58,039 bases of DNA from CAXSBR01 sp964236495 (GCA_964236495.1 CAXSBR010000021.1:1-58039), one strand, 5' to 3'. Positions 25,256-34,479 are shown, counted from the first letter of the stretch. Numbers and translations are program-made. The notes: a model not told the origin generated them from the letters alone.

Positions 25256-26215
25256 TCAGGTCAGTCGGCCCGACCACAGCAGCGCGCCGGCCGCGGTGAG
25301 CATGCCGAACACAAGACCGGCGACGAGGAAGCGATAGCTGATGTCGCGCCGAGCGGTGGTGTAGCCGATCTGAGAGCCGATGTCGGCGTAGATGCTCTTG
25401 AGCTCTTCCACCGAGGCCGCGGTGTGGAACGAGCCGCCCGTGGCCTGCGCCAGCCCGCGCAACTGCACCTTGTCCGCCGGCACTCGCTGCGGACCGTAGC
25501 CGGGCAGCTCGACGGTTCCGTCCGCAGTACCGAAAGCAATCGTGGACACCGGAATCTTCGCCACCCGCGCCTCGTCTTCGGCAACCGACAGCTTGCGGCC
25601 ACTGTTGTTCGAGCCGTCGCTGAGCAGCACGATGCGTGCCGGTGCGGGCTTCTCGTTCTTGGCAGTGGTGGAGCGGCTGAACGTCTGCACCGCGACGATG
25701 CTGGCGTGCACGGCGTCACCGATGGCGGTGGACTCCTGCAGTTCGAGCTTGTCCACCGAGGCCTTGAACACGTCGCGGTCGATGGAGGGCGGCACCAACA
25801 CGCTGGCGGTGCCACCGAAGGCCACCAGACCAAGATTGATCTTGGGCGGCAGCTCATCGGCGAACACGTCGGCGGCCTTCTTCGCCGCGGTGATCCGATC
25901 GGGCAGCACGTCGGTGGCCTTCATCGACAGCGACACGTCGATGGCCAGCATCACCGTCGCTTTTTCGCGCGGCACGCGGATCTTGGCCGCCGGATGCGCT
26001 ACTCCGATCGTCAACGCGGCGAGCGAGAGCAGCAACATCGCGAACGTGACGTGCCGACGCCAGCCCGGGCGCCGGGGAACCACCGACGCCAGCAGCGAGA
26101 CGTTGGAAAAGCGGGCGGTGTAACGCTTGCGTCGAGCCTGCTCGACGATGTAGGCACCGGCCAGCAGCGCGACCACGGCCAGCAGATACAGCGCGTACGG
26201 AGTTTCGAAGGTCAT
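25256..26215 (-). CDS. VWA-domain membrane protein (BatA-like)
   Basis: A 319-residue protein with hydrophobic segments at the N terminus (YALYLLAVVALLAGAYIV), at about residues 55-75 (FAMLLLSLAALTIGVAHP) and at the C terminus (FLVAGLVFGMLTAAGALLW). Between them lies a von Willebrand A domain with the MIDAS start LAIDVSLSMKATD and a TD-like partner (VLLSDGSNNSG). It overlaps the DUF58 gene by an ATGA. MoxR-DUF58-VWA operons act as metal-dependent chaperone or membrane-assembly modules; the M. tuberculosis homologues are Rv1479-Rv1481. The client protein is unknown. Confidence 0.9.
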   Translation of the reverse strand: MTFETPYALYLLAVVALLAGAYIVEQARRKRYTARFSNVSLLASVVPRRPGWRRHVTFAMLLLSLAALTIGVAHPAAKIRVPREKATVMLAIDVSLSMKATDVLPDRITAAKKAADVFADELPPKINLGLVAFGGTASVLVPPSIDRDVFKASVDKLELQESTAIGDAVHASIVAVQTFSRSTTAKNEKPAPARIVLLSDGSNNSGRKLSVAEDEARVAKIPVSTIAFGTADGTVELPGYGPQRVPADKVQLRGLAQATGGSFHTAASVEELKSIYADIGSQIGYTTARRDISYRFLVAGLVFGMLTAAGALLWSGRLT

Positions 26216-27195
26216 CGTCGTCCTCCCGACGTGGCGCCGACGCCGCGGCGTGAGGCGGTGACGAAACGCACGACGTCGGTGATCCAGTCCCGGTCGGTAC
26301 GCAACTGCAGATGCCCGGCCCCGGCGTGCCTCAGTGCGCCCGCGATGGAAGAGCGTTGCGCTGCGGCCGCGGCGGCATAGCGCTCCCGCACGCCGGCGTT
26401 GGCGGTTTGCACCTCCAGCTGCTGGCCGCTTTCCGGATCGACGAAGGTCACCAACCCGGCGTTGGGGAGCTCCAGCTCGCGCGGATCGACGATCTCGACG
26501 CCCAGCAACTGGTGTCGCTGGCCCAGCGCGCGCAGCGGCCGCTCCCAGTCCGGATCGCCCAGGAAGTCCGAGATCACCGCGACCAAGCCGCGCCGGCGCG
26601 GTGGACGGCGGACCTGTTCCAACGCGCTGGCCAGATCGCCGCGCCGACCTGACTTGGCACGCGGCGTGGCCGCGATGGTGTCGATCAGGCTGCGGGCGTG
26701 CGCCCGACCGGCTCGCGCGGGCAGTCGGACGGTGTTCTCACCGGTGGTGACGACCGCGCCCACCCTGTTGCCACCGCGCGCGGTCAGGTAGACGACGGCG
26801 GTGATCGCTGCGAACACCAGCTCCCGCTTCTCGCTGCGGGCGGTGCCGAAGTCCAGGCTGGGCGACAGGTCGACGACGAGCCACGTCTCCAGCTCCCGAT
26901 CGGCGATGGTCTGGCGGACGTAGGGCGTCATCGTGCGAGCGGTGACGGCCCAATCCATCCGGCGCACGTCATCGCCAGGGAAATACTGCCTGGAATCGCC
27001 GGCCTCGCTGCCCGGTCCGGGCAGTAGGCCCAGGTAGTTGCCCTGGAGCAGCCCGTCCAAGCGGTGCCGCACGGTGAGTTCCAGGCGGCGCAGCAACGGC
27101 TCGCTGGACTCGGTGACCAACTCCAGCTGCGCGCCGTCGGTACCGGGTGGGCCGTTCTTCAGTGCCGAGGCGGAACGGGTGCCGCGCTCGCTCAC
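26212..27195 (-). CDS. DUF58 protein
   Basis: A 327-residue DUF58 protein, the usual partner of MoxR ATPases. The family motif SRQYFPGDDVRRMDWAVTAR is complete (about residues 65-85). A VWA-like MIDAS stretch VVDLSPSLDFGT follows, and LVAVISDFLGDPDWERPL sits in the middle. No membrane segments are seen, so it is a soluble form. The GTG at 27195 overlaps the moxR stop (GTGA), and the gene overlaps the VWA gene by ATGA, making a tight three-gene operon. The frame is open far upstream inside moxR, but only as an antiphase shadow. Confidence 0.9.
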   Translation of the reverse strand: MSERGTRSASALKNGPPGTDGAQLELVTESSEPLLRRLELTVRHRLDGLLQGNYLGLLPGPGSEAGDSRQYFPGDDVRRMDWAVTARTMTPYVRQTIADRELETWLVVDLSPSLDFGTARSEKRELVFAAITAVVYLTARGGNRVGAVVTTGENTVRLPARAGRAHARSLIDTIAATPRAKSGRRGDLASALEQVRRPPRRRGLVAVISDFLGDPDWERPLRALGQRHQLLGVEIVDPRELELPNAGLVTFVDPESGQQLEVQTANAGVRERYAAAAAAQRSSIAGALRHAGAGHLQLRTDRDWITDVVRFVTASRRGVGATSGGRR

Positions 27196-28475
27196 GCAGA
27201 GCGCTCCTGAGCAGGTGGATAGCCCTGCGCCGGTGCGGGGGGTTGGACTTGCTGACCTTGCGGTACCTGCTGGCCGTGCTGTACCGGCTGACCCTGGCTG
27301 CCGGGCTGCGGATTGCCTGGCTGCGGCCCCAGCTGCTGGACAGGCATCTGCTGCTGGCCCAAAGGCTGAGGAGGCAGCTGCTGTTGGTTCGGCATTCCGG
27401 CACGTTGCCGCGGCGCGACCTGCGGCAGCCCCACAGTCTCCAGAATCCGGTGTATCGCATGCTCGGCAGGTACACCGTCGGCGATCGCGTCGTAGGACAG
27501 CACCAGCCGGTGCGACAGCACGTCGGAGGCAATGTCGAGCACGTCCTGGGGCAGCACATAGTCGCGCCCGCGCAGCAACGCCATCGCCCGCCCGGCTGCG
27601 ATCAGGCCCAGGCTGGCTCGTGGGCTGGCACCGTAGGACACCCAGCCCGCGACATCGTTCAGTCCGATCTGGCGCGGCGCGCGGGTGGCAAGCACCAGCC
27701 GCACGACGTAATCGACGATGGCATGGTGGACGAAGACCCGACTCGCGACCTCCTGCAGTCGGCGCAGGTCGTCGATGCTGATGACAGTGTTGGCCACCGG
27801 AGGGGTGACGCCCATCCGGTAGATGATCTCGCGCTCCTCGGCGGCACTGGGATAGCCCACCGGGATCTTCATCAGGAAGCGGTCGCGCTGCGCCTCGGGC
27901 AGCGGGTACACGCCCTCGCTCTCGATCGGGTTCTGCGTCGCGAGCACCAGGAACGGCGTCGGGACGGGATGGCGCACACCGCCGATGCTGACCTGCCGTT
28001 CGGCCATGACCTCCAACAGCGCCGACTGGACCTTGGCCGGCGCGCGGTTGATCTCGTCGGCCAGCACGAAGTTGGCGAAAACCGGCCCCAGCTCGGTGTC
28101 GAACTTCTCCTGCCCGACCCGGTAGATGCGGGTGCCCACGATGTCGGAGGGCACGAGGTCGGGCGTGAACTGCAGGCGGGCGAAGGAGCCGCCGACCGTG
28201 CGGGCGAACGTCTCCACCGCAAGGGTCTTGGCCACGCCGGGCACGCCTTCGAGCAGGCAGTGCCCGCGCGCGAGCATGCTGACCATCATCCGTTCGACCA
28301 GCCGCTCCTGACCTACGATGACGCGCTTGACCTCGAACAGCACCCGCTCGAGCGACGTCGCGTCCTGCGCCGGCGTGCTCGGTCCTGATGGCTGAACCGC
28401 GTGCTGGGACGCAGCCGGTTGCTGCGACGCCGGCTGTGAACCAGTTGCCTGAGAGAGGGAGGTACTGGACGTCAC
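27192..28475 (-). CDS. moxR: MoxR-family AAA+ ATPase with Gln/Pro-rich tail
   Basis: A 427-residue MoxR ATPase. Walker A is LLEGVPGVAKT (about 74-84), Walker B with the conserved INRAP is VLADEINRAPAKVQSALLEV, and sensor 1 is VLATQNPIE. Both ends are extended. The first about 40 residues are Ser/Gln-rich, and residues about 356-427 form a low-complexity Gln/Pro/Gly tail that ordinary MoxR proteins lack. It heads the moxR-DUF58-VWA operon and matches Rv1479. The tail is coded in frame with normal GC bias, so it is probably real. MoxR proteins are chaperone-like ATPases. Confidence 0.92.
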   Translation of the reverse strand: MTSSTSLSQATGSQPASQQPAASQHAVQPSGPSTPAQDATSLERVLFEVKRVIVGQERLVERMMVSMLARGHCLLEGVPGVAKTLAVETFARTVGGSFARLQFTPDLVPSDIVGTRIYRVGQEKFDTELGPVFANFVLADEINRAPAKVQSALLEVMAERQVSIGGVRHPVPTPFLVLATQNPIESEGVYPLPEAQRDRFLMKIPVGYPSAAEEREIIYRMGVTPPVANTVISIDDLRRLQEVASRVFVHHAIVDYVVRLVLATRAPRQIGLNDVAGWVSYGASPRASLGLIAAGRAMALLRGRDYVLPQDVLDIASDVLSHRLVLSYDAIADGVPAEHAIHRILETVGLPQVAPRQRAGMPNQQQLPPQPLGQQQMPVQQLGPQPGNPQPGSQGQPVQHGQQVPQGQQVQPPAPAQGYPPAQERSA

Positions 28476-28634
28476 GCTGTACTCCTGAGGGTCGAGACGA
28501 ACGGCGTGGACATGCTGCGACGTGGCCGCGGTACTGCGCCGACGCTGGACAAACGACGGTACGCGGACGGGCTGAGAACAAGCTGAGCGAGCGGCCAGAT
28601 CGGCTGCCGGTACCGAGGGTTCATGGCCGGCAGC

Positions 28635-29801
28635 TCAGCGGACCTGGCGAGCGTGCACCAGCGCCAGGGTGACACCCAGCGCCTGCGTGTCGGCAGTGGT
28701 GGACAGCGAGTAGTTACCGGTCGCGCCCGTGCTCTGCGTCGTGGTGTCGAAGTAGACGAAGCCGGCGACGTCGGGCTGCGACAGCAGGTAGGGCCCCAGG
28801 CTACGCAACCAGCCGGCTTTCGCAGGGCCGTCCGCCGCGCCGATCTCGGACAGCAGAATCGGCTTGCGCGCCAGCGAGCGCAGCGCCGTGACCGTCGGCG
28901 TGAACGTCGTCCGCGCGTCGGCGGCCGGCGCGGACGCAGAGCTGTACGCAGTGAGGCCGAGGTAATCGACTACGTCGTCGCCCGGATACAGCGCACCGAG
29001 GCTGTTGTGGGCACGCGGATTGCCCAGATCCACCGGCGAGAACACCCAGCGCAGAGACAGCCCCGCCACCTCGGCGAACAGCTGGTGGACATGCCGCCAC
29101 GCCGCTACGAACTGGGCGCTGGTGTTGCCGTTAGTGCCGATGCCCCAGGGATACCAGGAGGCGTTCATCTCGTGGGCGAAGCGGAAGTACATCGGGCCGG
29201 CCGAGCCGGCCAGGGCTCGAGCCTGGCGCAGCAGTTCGTCGTCGTGAGCTCCCGCTGCGATGCTGGCCAGGCTGTCCCCGGCATCCGGACGGTCGGTTGC
29301 CCCGTCTGCGTGCCAAGGTTCCAGCGTGATGAAGGGCGTGAAGCCCGAGCTGCTGATCCGATGCACGACTGCGGCGGTGTTGACGGTGTCGAGCCGGATG
29401 AACGCGGCAAGTACCGACGGTCGGTAGCCGGTGCGCTGGGTCAGGTCTGCCGCCAACTCCACTCGGGCATGCGGCACGTCCAGACCGTAGAACGGTGCTG
29501 GGGCGTTTCTGGACACGGGCGCCGGGCCGGACTCCGACAGAGCCGCGGACGCCGAGACAGACGGTGACTGCGAGCCAGCCGTAGGTGTCGATGAAGAGCT
29601 GGCCTTCCCGTTTTCCGACGCCGTAACCGTTTGCGACGTGGTCGGTGGCGCTTGACTGCGGTGCGGTTCACTGGTCGTCGGAGACGCGCCGACGCCGCAC
29701 GCCGAGACACCAGCCACGACGACGCCCATCGCTACCGCTGCACCCATCGCTACCGCGGCAGACCCGAACGTCCGCCGCCGCCGCAGGCCGCCCCGCCTCA
29801 T
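28635..29801 (-). CDS. GH26-like glycoside hydrolase lipoprotein
   Basis: A 388-residue secreted lipoprotein: an Arg-rich start, a hydrophobic stretch (AVAMGVVVAGVSAC) with Cys at the lipobox, then a Ser/Thr-rich linker (about 45-100). The catalytic domain carries MYFRFAHEMNASWYPWG, the GH26 signature with the acid/base Glu in HEMN. Further on PILLSEIGAADG supplies the nucleophile Glu. GH26 includes beta-mannanases and mixed-linkage glucanases. Its ATG overlaps the deacetylase stop (ATGA), so it is the third gene of the polysaccharide operon. It probably trims or releases the polymer; the exact bond is unknown. Confidence 0.8.
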   Translation of the reverse strand: MRRGGLRRRRTFGSAAVAMGAAVAMGVVVAGVSACGVGASPTTSEPHRSQAPPTTSQTVTASENGKASSSSTPTAGSQSPSVSASAALSESGPAPVSRNAPAPFYGLDVPHARVELAADLTQRTGYRPSVLAAFIRLDTVNTAAVVHRISSSGFTPFITLEPWHADGATDRPDAGDSLASIAAGAHDDELLRQARALAGSAGPMYFRFAHEMNASWYPWGIGTNGNTSAQFVAAWRHVHQLFAEVAGLSLRWVFSPVDLGNPRAHNSLGALYPGDDVVDYLGLTAYSSASAPAADARTTFTPTVTALRSLARKPILLSEIGAADGPAKAGWLRSLGPYLLSQPDVAGFVYFDTTTQSTGATGNYSLSTTADTQALGVTLALVHARQVR

Positions 29802-30421
29802 GCGCCGATAGCGCGGCTGGTACCGAACATCGCGTCCAGCGTGCGCGGGTTGAGGTTGCGTTGCCGGATCAAATCGACGAGCTGGGGATAGAGGCCGGTC
29901 ACCGTGGCGTGGTTGGCATGACCGACGACAACGGCTCCAGGCAGCAGCGCGCCCCGGGCCGACGCCATCAGCTGCTCCGGCGTGATCAGTGCCGCATCGC
30001 CGAAGGAGCCTTGCCACATCAAGATCTTGGTGTAGCCCAGCTCGCCGGCCAGCGCGTCGACGCGCGAGTCATGCATCCCTGACGGCGGCCGTAGGAAGGG
30101 CCGCGCCGTCACGCCGAAGGTCTTCTGAATCCACTCCTCGTTCTGTTCGATCTCCGAGCGCACCCGGGTGTCGGACAGTTGGCGCAGATCGAGGTGGTGG
30201 AACGTGTGGTTGGCGATCTGCACCTGCCCCTTCTCGATCAGCGGCTTGAGCATCGGAGCCTGCGATTCCCACGCCGGTGCCAGCACTCCGATCGCGTCGA
30301 AGTTCAGGGCCATCCCGGTGTCGTGAGCGAAGGTGACGTAATCGGCGAGTGTCACTGGGTCGTAGCCGTCGTCGATGGTGATGGCGATGTCGTGCGTGGG
30401 CTCCGGTGCCCGGGTGAGGAT
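29798..30421 (-). CDS. NodB polysaccharide deacetylase, 5' end in the assembly gap
   Basis: About 207 visible residues of a CE4/NodB deacetylase. Motif 1 is DIAITIDDGYDP (metal-binding Asp), motif 2 is ANHTFHHLDL (His-x3-His), motif 3 is PFLRPPSGMHD and motif 5 is VVVGHANHAT. The 100-N gap hides the N terminus. An ATG at 30529 overlapping the stop of the synthase gene (ATGA) would be in frame if the gap really were 100 bases. Any signal or membrane anchor must lie in the gap. It would remove N- or O-acetyl groups from the polymer made by the neighbouring synthase. It overlaps the GH26 gene by 4 bases. Confidence 0.85.
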   Translation of the reverse strand: MLTRAPEPTHDIAITIDDGYDPVTLADYVTFAHDTGMALNFDAIGVLAPAWESQAPMLKPLIEKGQVQIANHTFHHLDLRQLSDTRVRSEIEQNEEWIQKTFGVTARPFLRPPSGMHDSRVDALAGELGYTKILMWQGSFGDAALITPEQLMASARGALLPGAVVVGHANHATVTGLYPQLVDLIRQRNLNPRTLDAMFGTSRAIGA

Positions 30422-30521
30422 NNNNNNNNNNNNNNNNNNNNNNNNNNNNNNNNNNNNNNNNNNNNNNNNNNNNNNNNNNNNNNNNNNNNNNNNNNNNNNN
30501 NNNNNNNNNNNNNNNNNNNNN
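30422..30521. other. 100-N scaffold gap
   Basis: Exactly 100 N bases, the conventional size for a gap of unknown length. It falls between the synthase/acyltransferase gene and the visible part of the deacetylase gene and removes the deacetylase start. Genes could be missing here; the true size is unknown. Confidence 0.95.
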
Positions 30522-30525
30522 GCCG

Positions 30526-33500
30526 TCATGCCGGGCGCGGAGTGAACAACGGTGCGGTCATCGGCGCCAGGAATTTGCTGAAGGTGGCGCCCATGTGGCT
30601 GGCGTCGCGGTACACGAGGATGTTGTGCACGATCATCGGACACTTGGTCGCCGTACACAGCCAGTTCGCCGGTTCCACTACGGCGATGCCGGCATGGCTC
30701 AAGGTGCTAGCGACGGCTTCGTGCCGCCCCTTGTAGGCATAGATGGAGTCGCCGTCGCGGTTGCGGATGCACTTGGTGATGTTCTGGATGTGCGAGGCGA
30801 TGCAGTCCGGTCCGCTGCCCTGGGGCAGCGGCGTGTCCAGCACGTACACCACCTTCAGGCCGGCCGCGGTGATCTGTGACGTCGCCTTGGCCGTGGCATC
30901 GGCCCACGCCGTGTTCGAGAACTGGGTGCCGGGCACGTTGTCGGATTGCGACACCACCACGACGTCGGGATCCAGTGCCTTCACCCGTCCCAGCGTGAGT
31001 GTCCGCCACTGGTCGCACTCACGGAACTCCCGGTGCAAGCTGTCGTTGTTCAGGCGCAGATCGGCGATCGAGCAGGCCGCCTTCGTCCACGCCACCACCT
31101 TCCAGTGCCGCGCCTTGCCCTCGGCATCCAGCGCCGGCAACCACTGCTGGGCGTGCGAATCCCCGATCAGGACCAGTGTGTGCACACCCTTGGGGTCGCC
31201 GTAGACGCACGCCGGCTGCTTGACAACCAGGAAGTCGGCGTGGCAGCCGTCGCTGTCTGACACCGGAACGTCGTGGGCGGCCTGCGGCAGGCTCGGCGAC
31301 AGGTTCAGCGGCATCTTCACCACACCCAGTGCCGCACCGAGCTGAGTCTGCAGGGTATGACTGTCGGCCTGGCCGACCACAGCTGCCTTGGTGTGCACGT
31401 TGAGGTTGGGCAGCGACTGGGAGACCAGCACCGCCACCGCCACCGTGGCGACCGCCAGACCGGCGCCGACGCCCGACCAGATGCGTGGGCGCAGGCCGCC
31501 CCGCTGCGTGGTGCGCTCGAGCAGGTGCAGCGTCAGAACGGCGAACCACAGCGACAGCACGACCAGCTGCAAATTCAACTTCCAGGTGAAGTCGTAGCCG
31601 AACGCGATCGGCACGATGATGAGCATCGGCCAGTGCCACAGGTACCAGGCGTAGGAAACCCGTCCGATCTGCTGGATGGGCGCCAGCGACAGCAGCCGCT
31701 CCACGCCCCATCCCGCCACCGAGCTGCGGCAGCCGCACGCGATCACCAGACCGGTGGCGAGCACGGGCAGCAGCGCGGCCGTGCCGGGAAACGCGGTCGC
31801 TTCGTTGTAATGCAGGGCGCCATAGACGATGCCCGCGACGCCCAGCCACGAGCCCGCTGCAGCCAGAACGCGCGGAATCTTGCCCAGCTCCACCACGACG
31901 ACGGCCAGCAGCGCCCCCACCGCCAGTTCCCAGGCGCGGGTGTGGATAGCGAAGTAGGCCATCGGCGGATTGGATTTCGTCAGCGTGACCGAGTAGTACA
32001 TCGACACCGCGAACGTGATGAGGACGGCGCCGAGTACCAGGCCGCGGTACCGCCGACCGCCCAGCCAGACGCAGATGGCGATGAGCAGCGGCCAAATGAC
32101 GTAGAACTGCTCCTCCACCGCGAGAGACCAGAAGTGTTGCAACGGTGACGGCGTTCCGCTGGCCTGCTGATAGTTCACGCCCTGCGCAGCGAGCCGGTAG
32201 TTGATGCCGTAGTAGGCGGTGGCCAGGGCGTCCTGCACGATGCTCTGCACCTGGAAGATCGACATGAACTTGCGCGCAGCCAGCAGCGTGACCACGGTGA
32301 CCAGCGCGGCGGCCGGCAACAGCCGGCGCACCCGGCCGATGTAGAAGCGTAGGAATCGGATCCGTCCGTTTTCCCCCGCCTCGCGCAGCAGTTGACCGGT
32401 GATGAGGAAGCCCGAGATGACGAAGAAGACGTCGACGCCCACATAACCACCAGGCAGATGCGGCACCTGCGCGTGGTAAAGAACCACCAGGGTCACCGCA
32501 ATAGCCCGCAGCCCCTGGATGTCAGGACGCCATCGACGCGCCCCGGCGGCCGCGGGATGTTCACCCGGCGCAGGCGCGGCTGCGCCCGCCGGCTTGGAGT
32601 CATCGATGCCCGTCGCTGCGGGTACCGCCTGCCCACGCTGCGTCGCTCGCACGGCGTCCGTCGACGGCACGGCGTCCATCGCCTGTGTGGTATCCACCGA
32701 CTGCGTGGCGTTCATCGACTGCGTGGCGTCCATCGACTGCGTGGCGTCCATCGACTGCCTGGCGTTGCCCAGCTGTGGGGCGTCCACCGACTGCGCCGCG
32801 ACCGCCGGCAGTGCTGCCATGGTCGATGCCAGCAGCACCGTGGAATCGGATTCCTGCGTGGGTGGTAACGACGGCGCCGGATCGGTCGATGCGACGACCT
32901 TGGTGCGCAGGAAGATCAGCGGGACGTACACCCACGACGCGATGACCGCCAGCGCCAACATTGCCCAGAACTTGCCGACGCCGTAGGTGACGGTGCCGTG
33001 TACGAGCCCGACCCACAACAGCACCTGGGTCAGCGCGATGTAGCTGCGCATGGTGCGCGTGATGGTGACGGCCTGCGGCGTCGAGCGGCGTTTACGCTTG
33101 CCCGCCACCGCAGTGCTCGTCGTCCCGCCACTCGGCGACGCTCCGGTGGCCACCCACTCCTTCGTTCGCCCGGAAAGGATGTGGGCAATCGCAACGGCAT
33201 GGGCGAAGGAGTACATCATCTGAACTCGCAGCACACCGATGCGCCAGCGGCCGTGCATGGCCAGCGGCAGTACGACGAACCAGAGCGCCACCGCACCGAG
33301 CAGCCACACCGAGTTCGCCGGTTTCACCCAGTTGGGCAGGACGTAGAGCATCACCAGCGCGGGCAGCGGTGCCACGAAAGCGTTCACCGAGGTGGAGATG
33401 TAGTACAAGAAACCCGACCAGAAGCACAACCGTTGGCGCAGGGTGATCTGTGGCGCGCGGTGGAAGGAGGGGTCGCGCAGCAGTGACATGCTGCCGGTGC

Positions 33501-34479
33501 ACCACCGGTACTGCTGATTCAAGAACGACAGTGCCCCGTCGGGGCAGATACCCCGGGATGCGACGATGGGCACATAGCGCACTTGCAACCCGGATTTCAT
33601 CATCTTCACGCCGGTGTGCACGTCCTCGGAGTGTCCGATCTGCGCGAAACCCCCCGACGCAACCAGCGACGCCCGGCGATACAGTGCGCACGATCCCACG
33701 CAGATTGCGGCTCCCACAGCGTCCCGGCTGGGTTGAATCATGCGGTAGAACAATTCTTGGGTTGCGCCGGCGTGGCGTTGCAGCCAGTTCATCGGCCCGC
33801 GGGTATCGAAGAACTGCGGCGACTGAACGATGCCGACAGAGGAATCCTCGAAATAAGGAACCAGCTCGCTCAACATGTCGGAGCGGGGGACGAAGTCGGC
33901 GTCCAGAATCAGAATCAGGTCGTTGCTACTGAGTTCGTAGCCGTGGCGGAGGTTTCCTGCCTTTTTCAACCGCCCGCGGTCGGGTCGCACCGAGTATTCA
34001 AAGCCTGCGGCCAATGCCAGGGAGCGCACCTCGGGCCGAGCGGCGTCGTCGAGCACCCAGACGCGCAGGTCTCCGGGCCAGCGCAGTGCGGCGACGTAGT
34101 GATAGGTGTTGGCGAGCAACTCCAGCGGCTCCCCCGCGGTGGGCAGGAACACGTCGACACTGGGATAGTCCGTCGGGCTGTACTGGTCCACCCGCAATTC
34201 GTGGTCCAGCCGATCGATCCGCTTGCGATGTGTGCTCGAGCTCAGCGATATGACTAACGTCACTGCGTAGAGCGACATGGGCACCAGGAACAGCAACAAA
34301 TGGTCGTCGGCGGTGGCGAACCTTGCGACGCTGAATGCAATGAGGCAGAAGGACACCGCCTGCAAAGCGAGCAGCCACCGTTGTTGCCGGCCGATGTACC
34401 AGTATTTCTCGGCGTCAGTCGGCGGGGTAGGCAGTGTGAGCGCGTTTTCAGTGCGCGCTCGAGCGAGGATCTGAGTCAT
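30526..34479 (-). CDS. Fusion: cellulose-synthase-like GT2, acyltransferase 3 and SGNH domain
   Basis: A 1,317-residue membrane protein. About residues 20-80: two membrane segments. About 100-330: a GT2 synthase domain with VDVFLPTAGEP, WVLDDAARPEV, LILDADFVP (DxD), GHSEDVHTG and QQYRWCTGS (QxxRW). About 340-540: further membrane helices. About 561-610: a hexapeptide repeat linker (SMDATQ-like). About 646-1010: an acyltransferase-3 membrane domain (RPDIQGLRAIAVTLVVLYHA, FFVISGFLITG, FWSLAVEEQFY). About 1040-1317: an SGNH domain (VLIGDSHAQQW, DASHMGATF). The ATG at 34479 has GAGGAG upstream. It would polymerise a beta-glycan and O-acetylate it, like OatA. No PilZ domain is seen. I know no standard family with this order. 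Confidence 0.88.
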   Translation of the reverse strand: MTQILARARTENALTLPTPPTDAEKYWYIGRQQRWLLALQAVSFCLIAFSVARFATADDHLLLFLVPMSLYAVTLVISLSSSTHRKRIDRLDHELRVDQYSPTDYPSVDVFLPTAGEPLELLANTYHYVAALRWPGDLRVWVLDDAARPEVRSLALAAGFEYSVRPDRGRLKKAGNLRHGYELSSNDLILILDADFVPRSDMLSELVPYFEDSSVGIVQSPQFFDTRGPMNWLQRHAGATQELFYRMIQPSRDAVGAAICVGSCALYRRASLVASGGFAQIGHSEDVHTGVKMMKSGLQVRYVPIVASRGICPDGALSFLNQQYRWCTGSMSLLRDPSFHRAPQITLRQRLCFWSGFLYYISTSVNAFVAPLPALVMLYVLPNWVKPANSVWLLGAVALWFVVLPLAMHGRWRIGVLRVQMMYSFAHAVAIAHILSGRTKEWVATGASPSGGTTSTAVAGKRKRRSTPQAVTITRTMRSYIALTQVLLWVGLVHGTVTYGVGKFWAMLALAVIASWVYVPLIFLRTKVVASTDPAPSLPPTQESDSTVLLASTMAALPAVAAQSVDAPQLGNARQSMDATQSMDATQSMNATQSVDTTQAMDAVPSTDAVRATQRGQAVPAATGIDDSKPAGAAAPAPGEHPAAAGARRWRPDIQGLRAIAVTLVVLYHAQVPHLPGGYVGVDVFFVISGFLITGQLLREAGENGRIRFLRFYIGRVRRLLPAAALVTVVTLLAARKFMSIFQVQSIVQDALATAYYGINYRLAAQGVNYQQASGTPSPLQHFWSLAVEEQFYVIWPLLIAICVWLGGRRYRGLVLGAVLITFAVSMYYSVTLTKSNPPMAYFAIHTRAWELAVGALLAVVVVELGKIPRVLAAAGSWLGVAGIVYGALHYNEATAFPGTAALLPVLATGLVIACGCRSSVAGWGVERLLSLAPIQQIGRVSYAWYLWHWPMLIIVPIAFGYDFTWKLNLQLVVLSLWFAVLTLHLLERTTQRGGLRPRIWSGVGAGLAVATVAVAVLVSQSLPNLNVHTKAAVVGQADSHTLQTQLGAALGVVKMPLNLSPSLPQAAHDVPVSDSDGCHADFLVVKQPACVYGDPKGVHTLVLIGDSHAQQWLPALDAEGKARHWKVVAWTKAACSIADLRLNNDSLHREFRECDQWRTLTLGRVKALDPDVVVVSQSDNVPGTQFSNTAWADATAKATSQITAAGLKVVYVLDTPLPQGSGPDCIASHIQNITKCIRNRDGDSIYAYKGRHEAVASTLSHAGIAVVEPANWLCTATKCPMIVHNILVYRDASHMGATFSKFLAPMTAPLFTPRPA
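32650..32795 (-). repeat. 18-bp tandem repeat coding for a hexapeptide linker
   Basis: About eight imperfect 18-bp units, with consensus GCGTCCATCGACTGCGTG on the plus strand. They encode SVDAPQ, LGNARQ, SMDATQ twice, SMNATQ, SVDTTQ, AMDAVP and STDAVR on the minus strand. The repeat lies exactly between the GT2 and acyltransferase domains and is a hydrophilic spacer. Copy number is likely to vary between strains. Confidence 0.8.

Noticed and set aside
30422..30658. Extension of the deacetylase frame through the N gap to a start at 30658
   Set aside because: It would run through the 3' end of the synthase gene; the frame across an artificial gap has no meaning.
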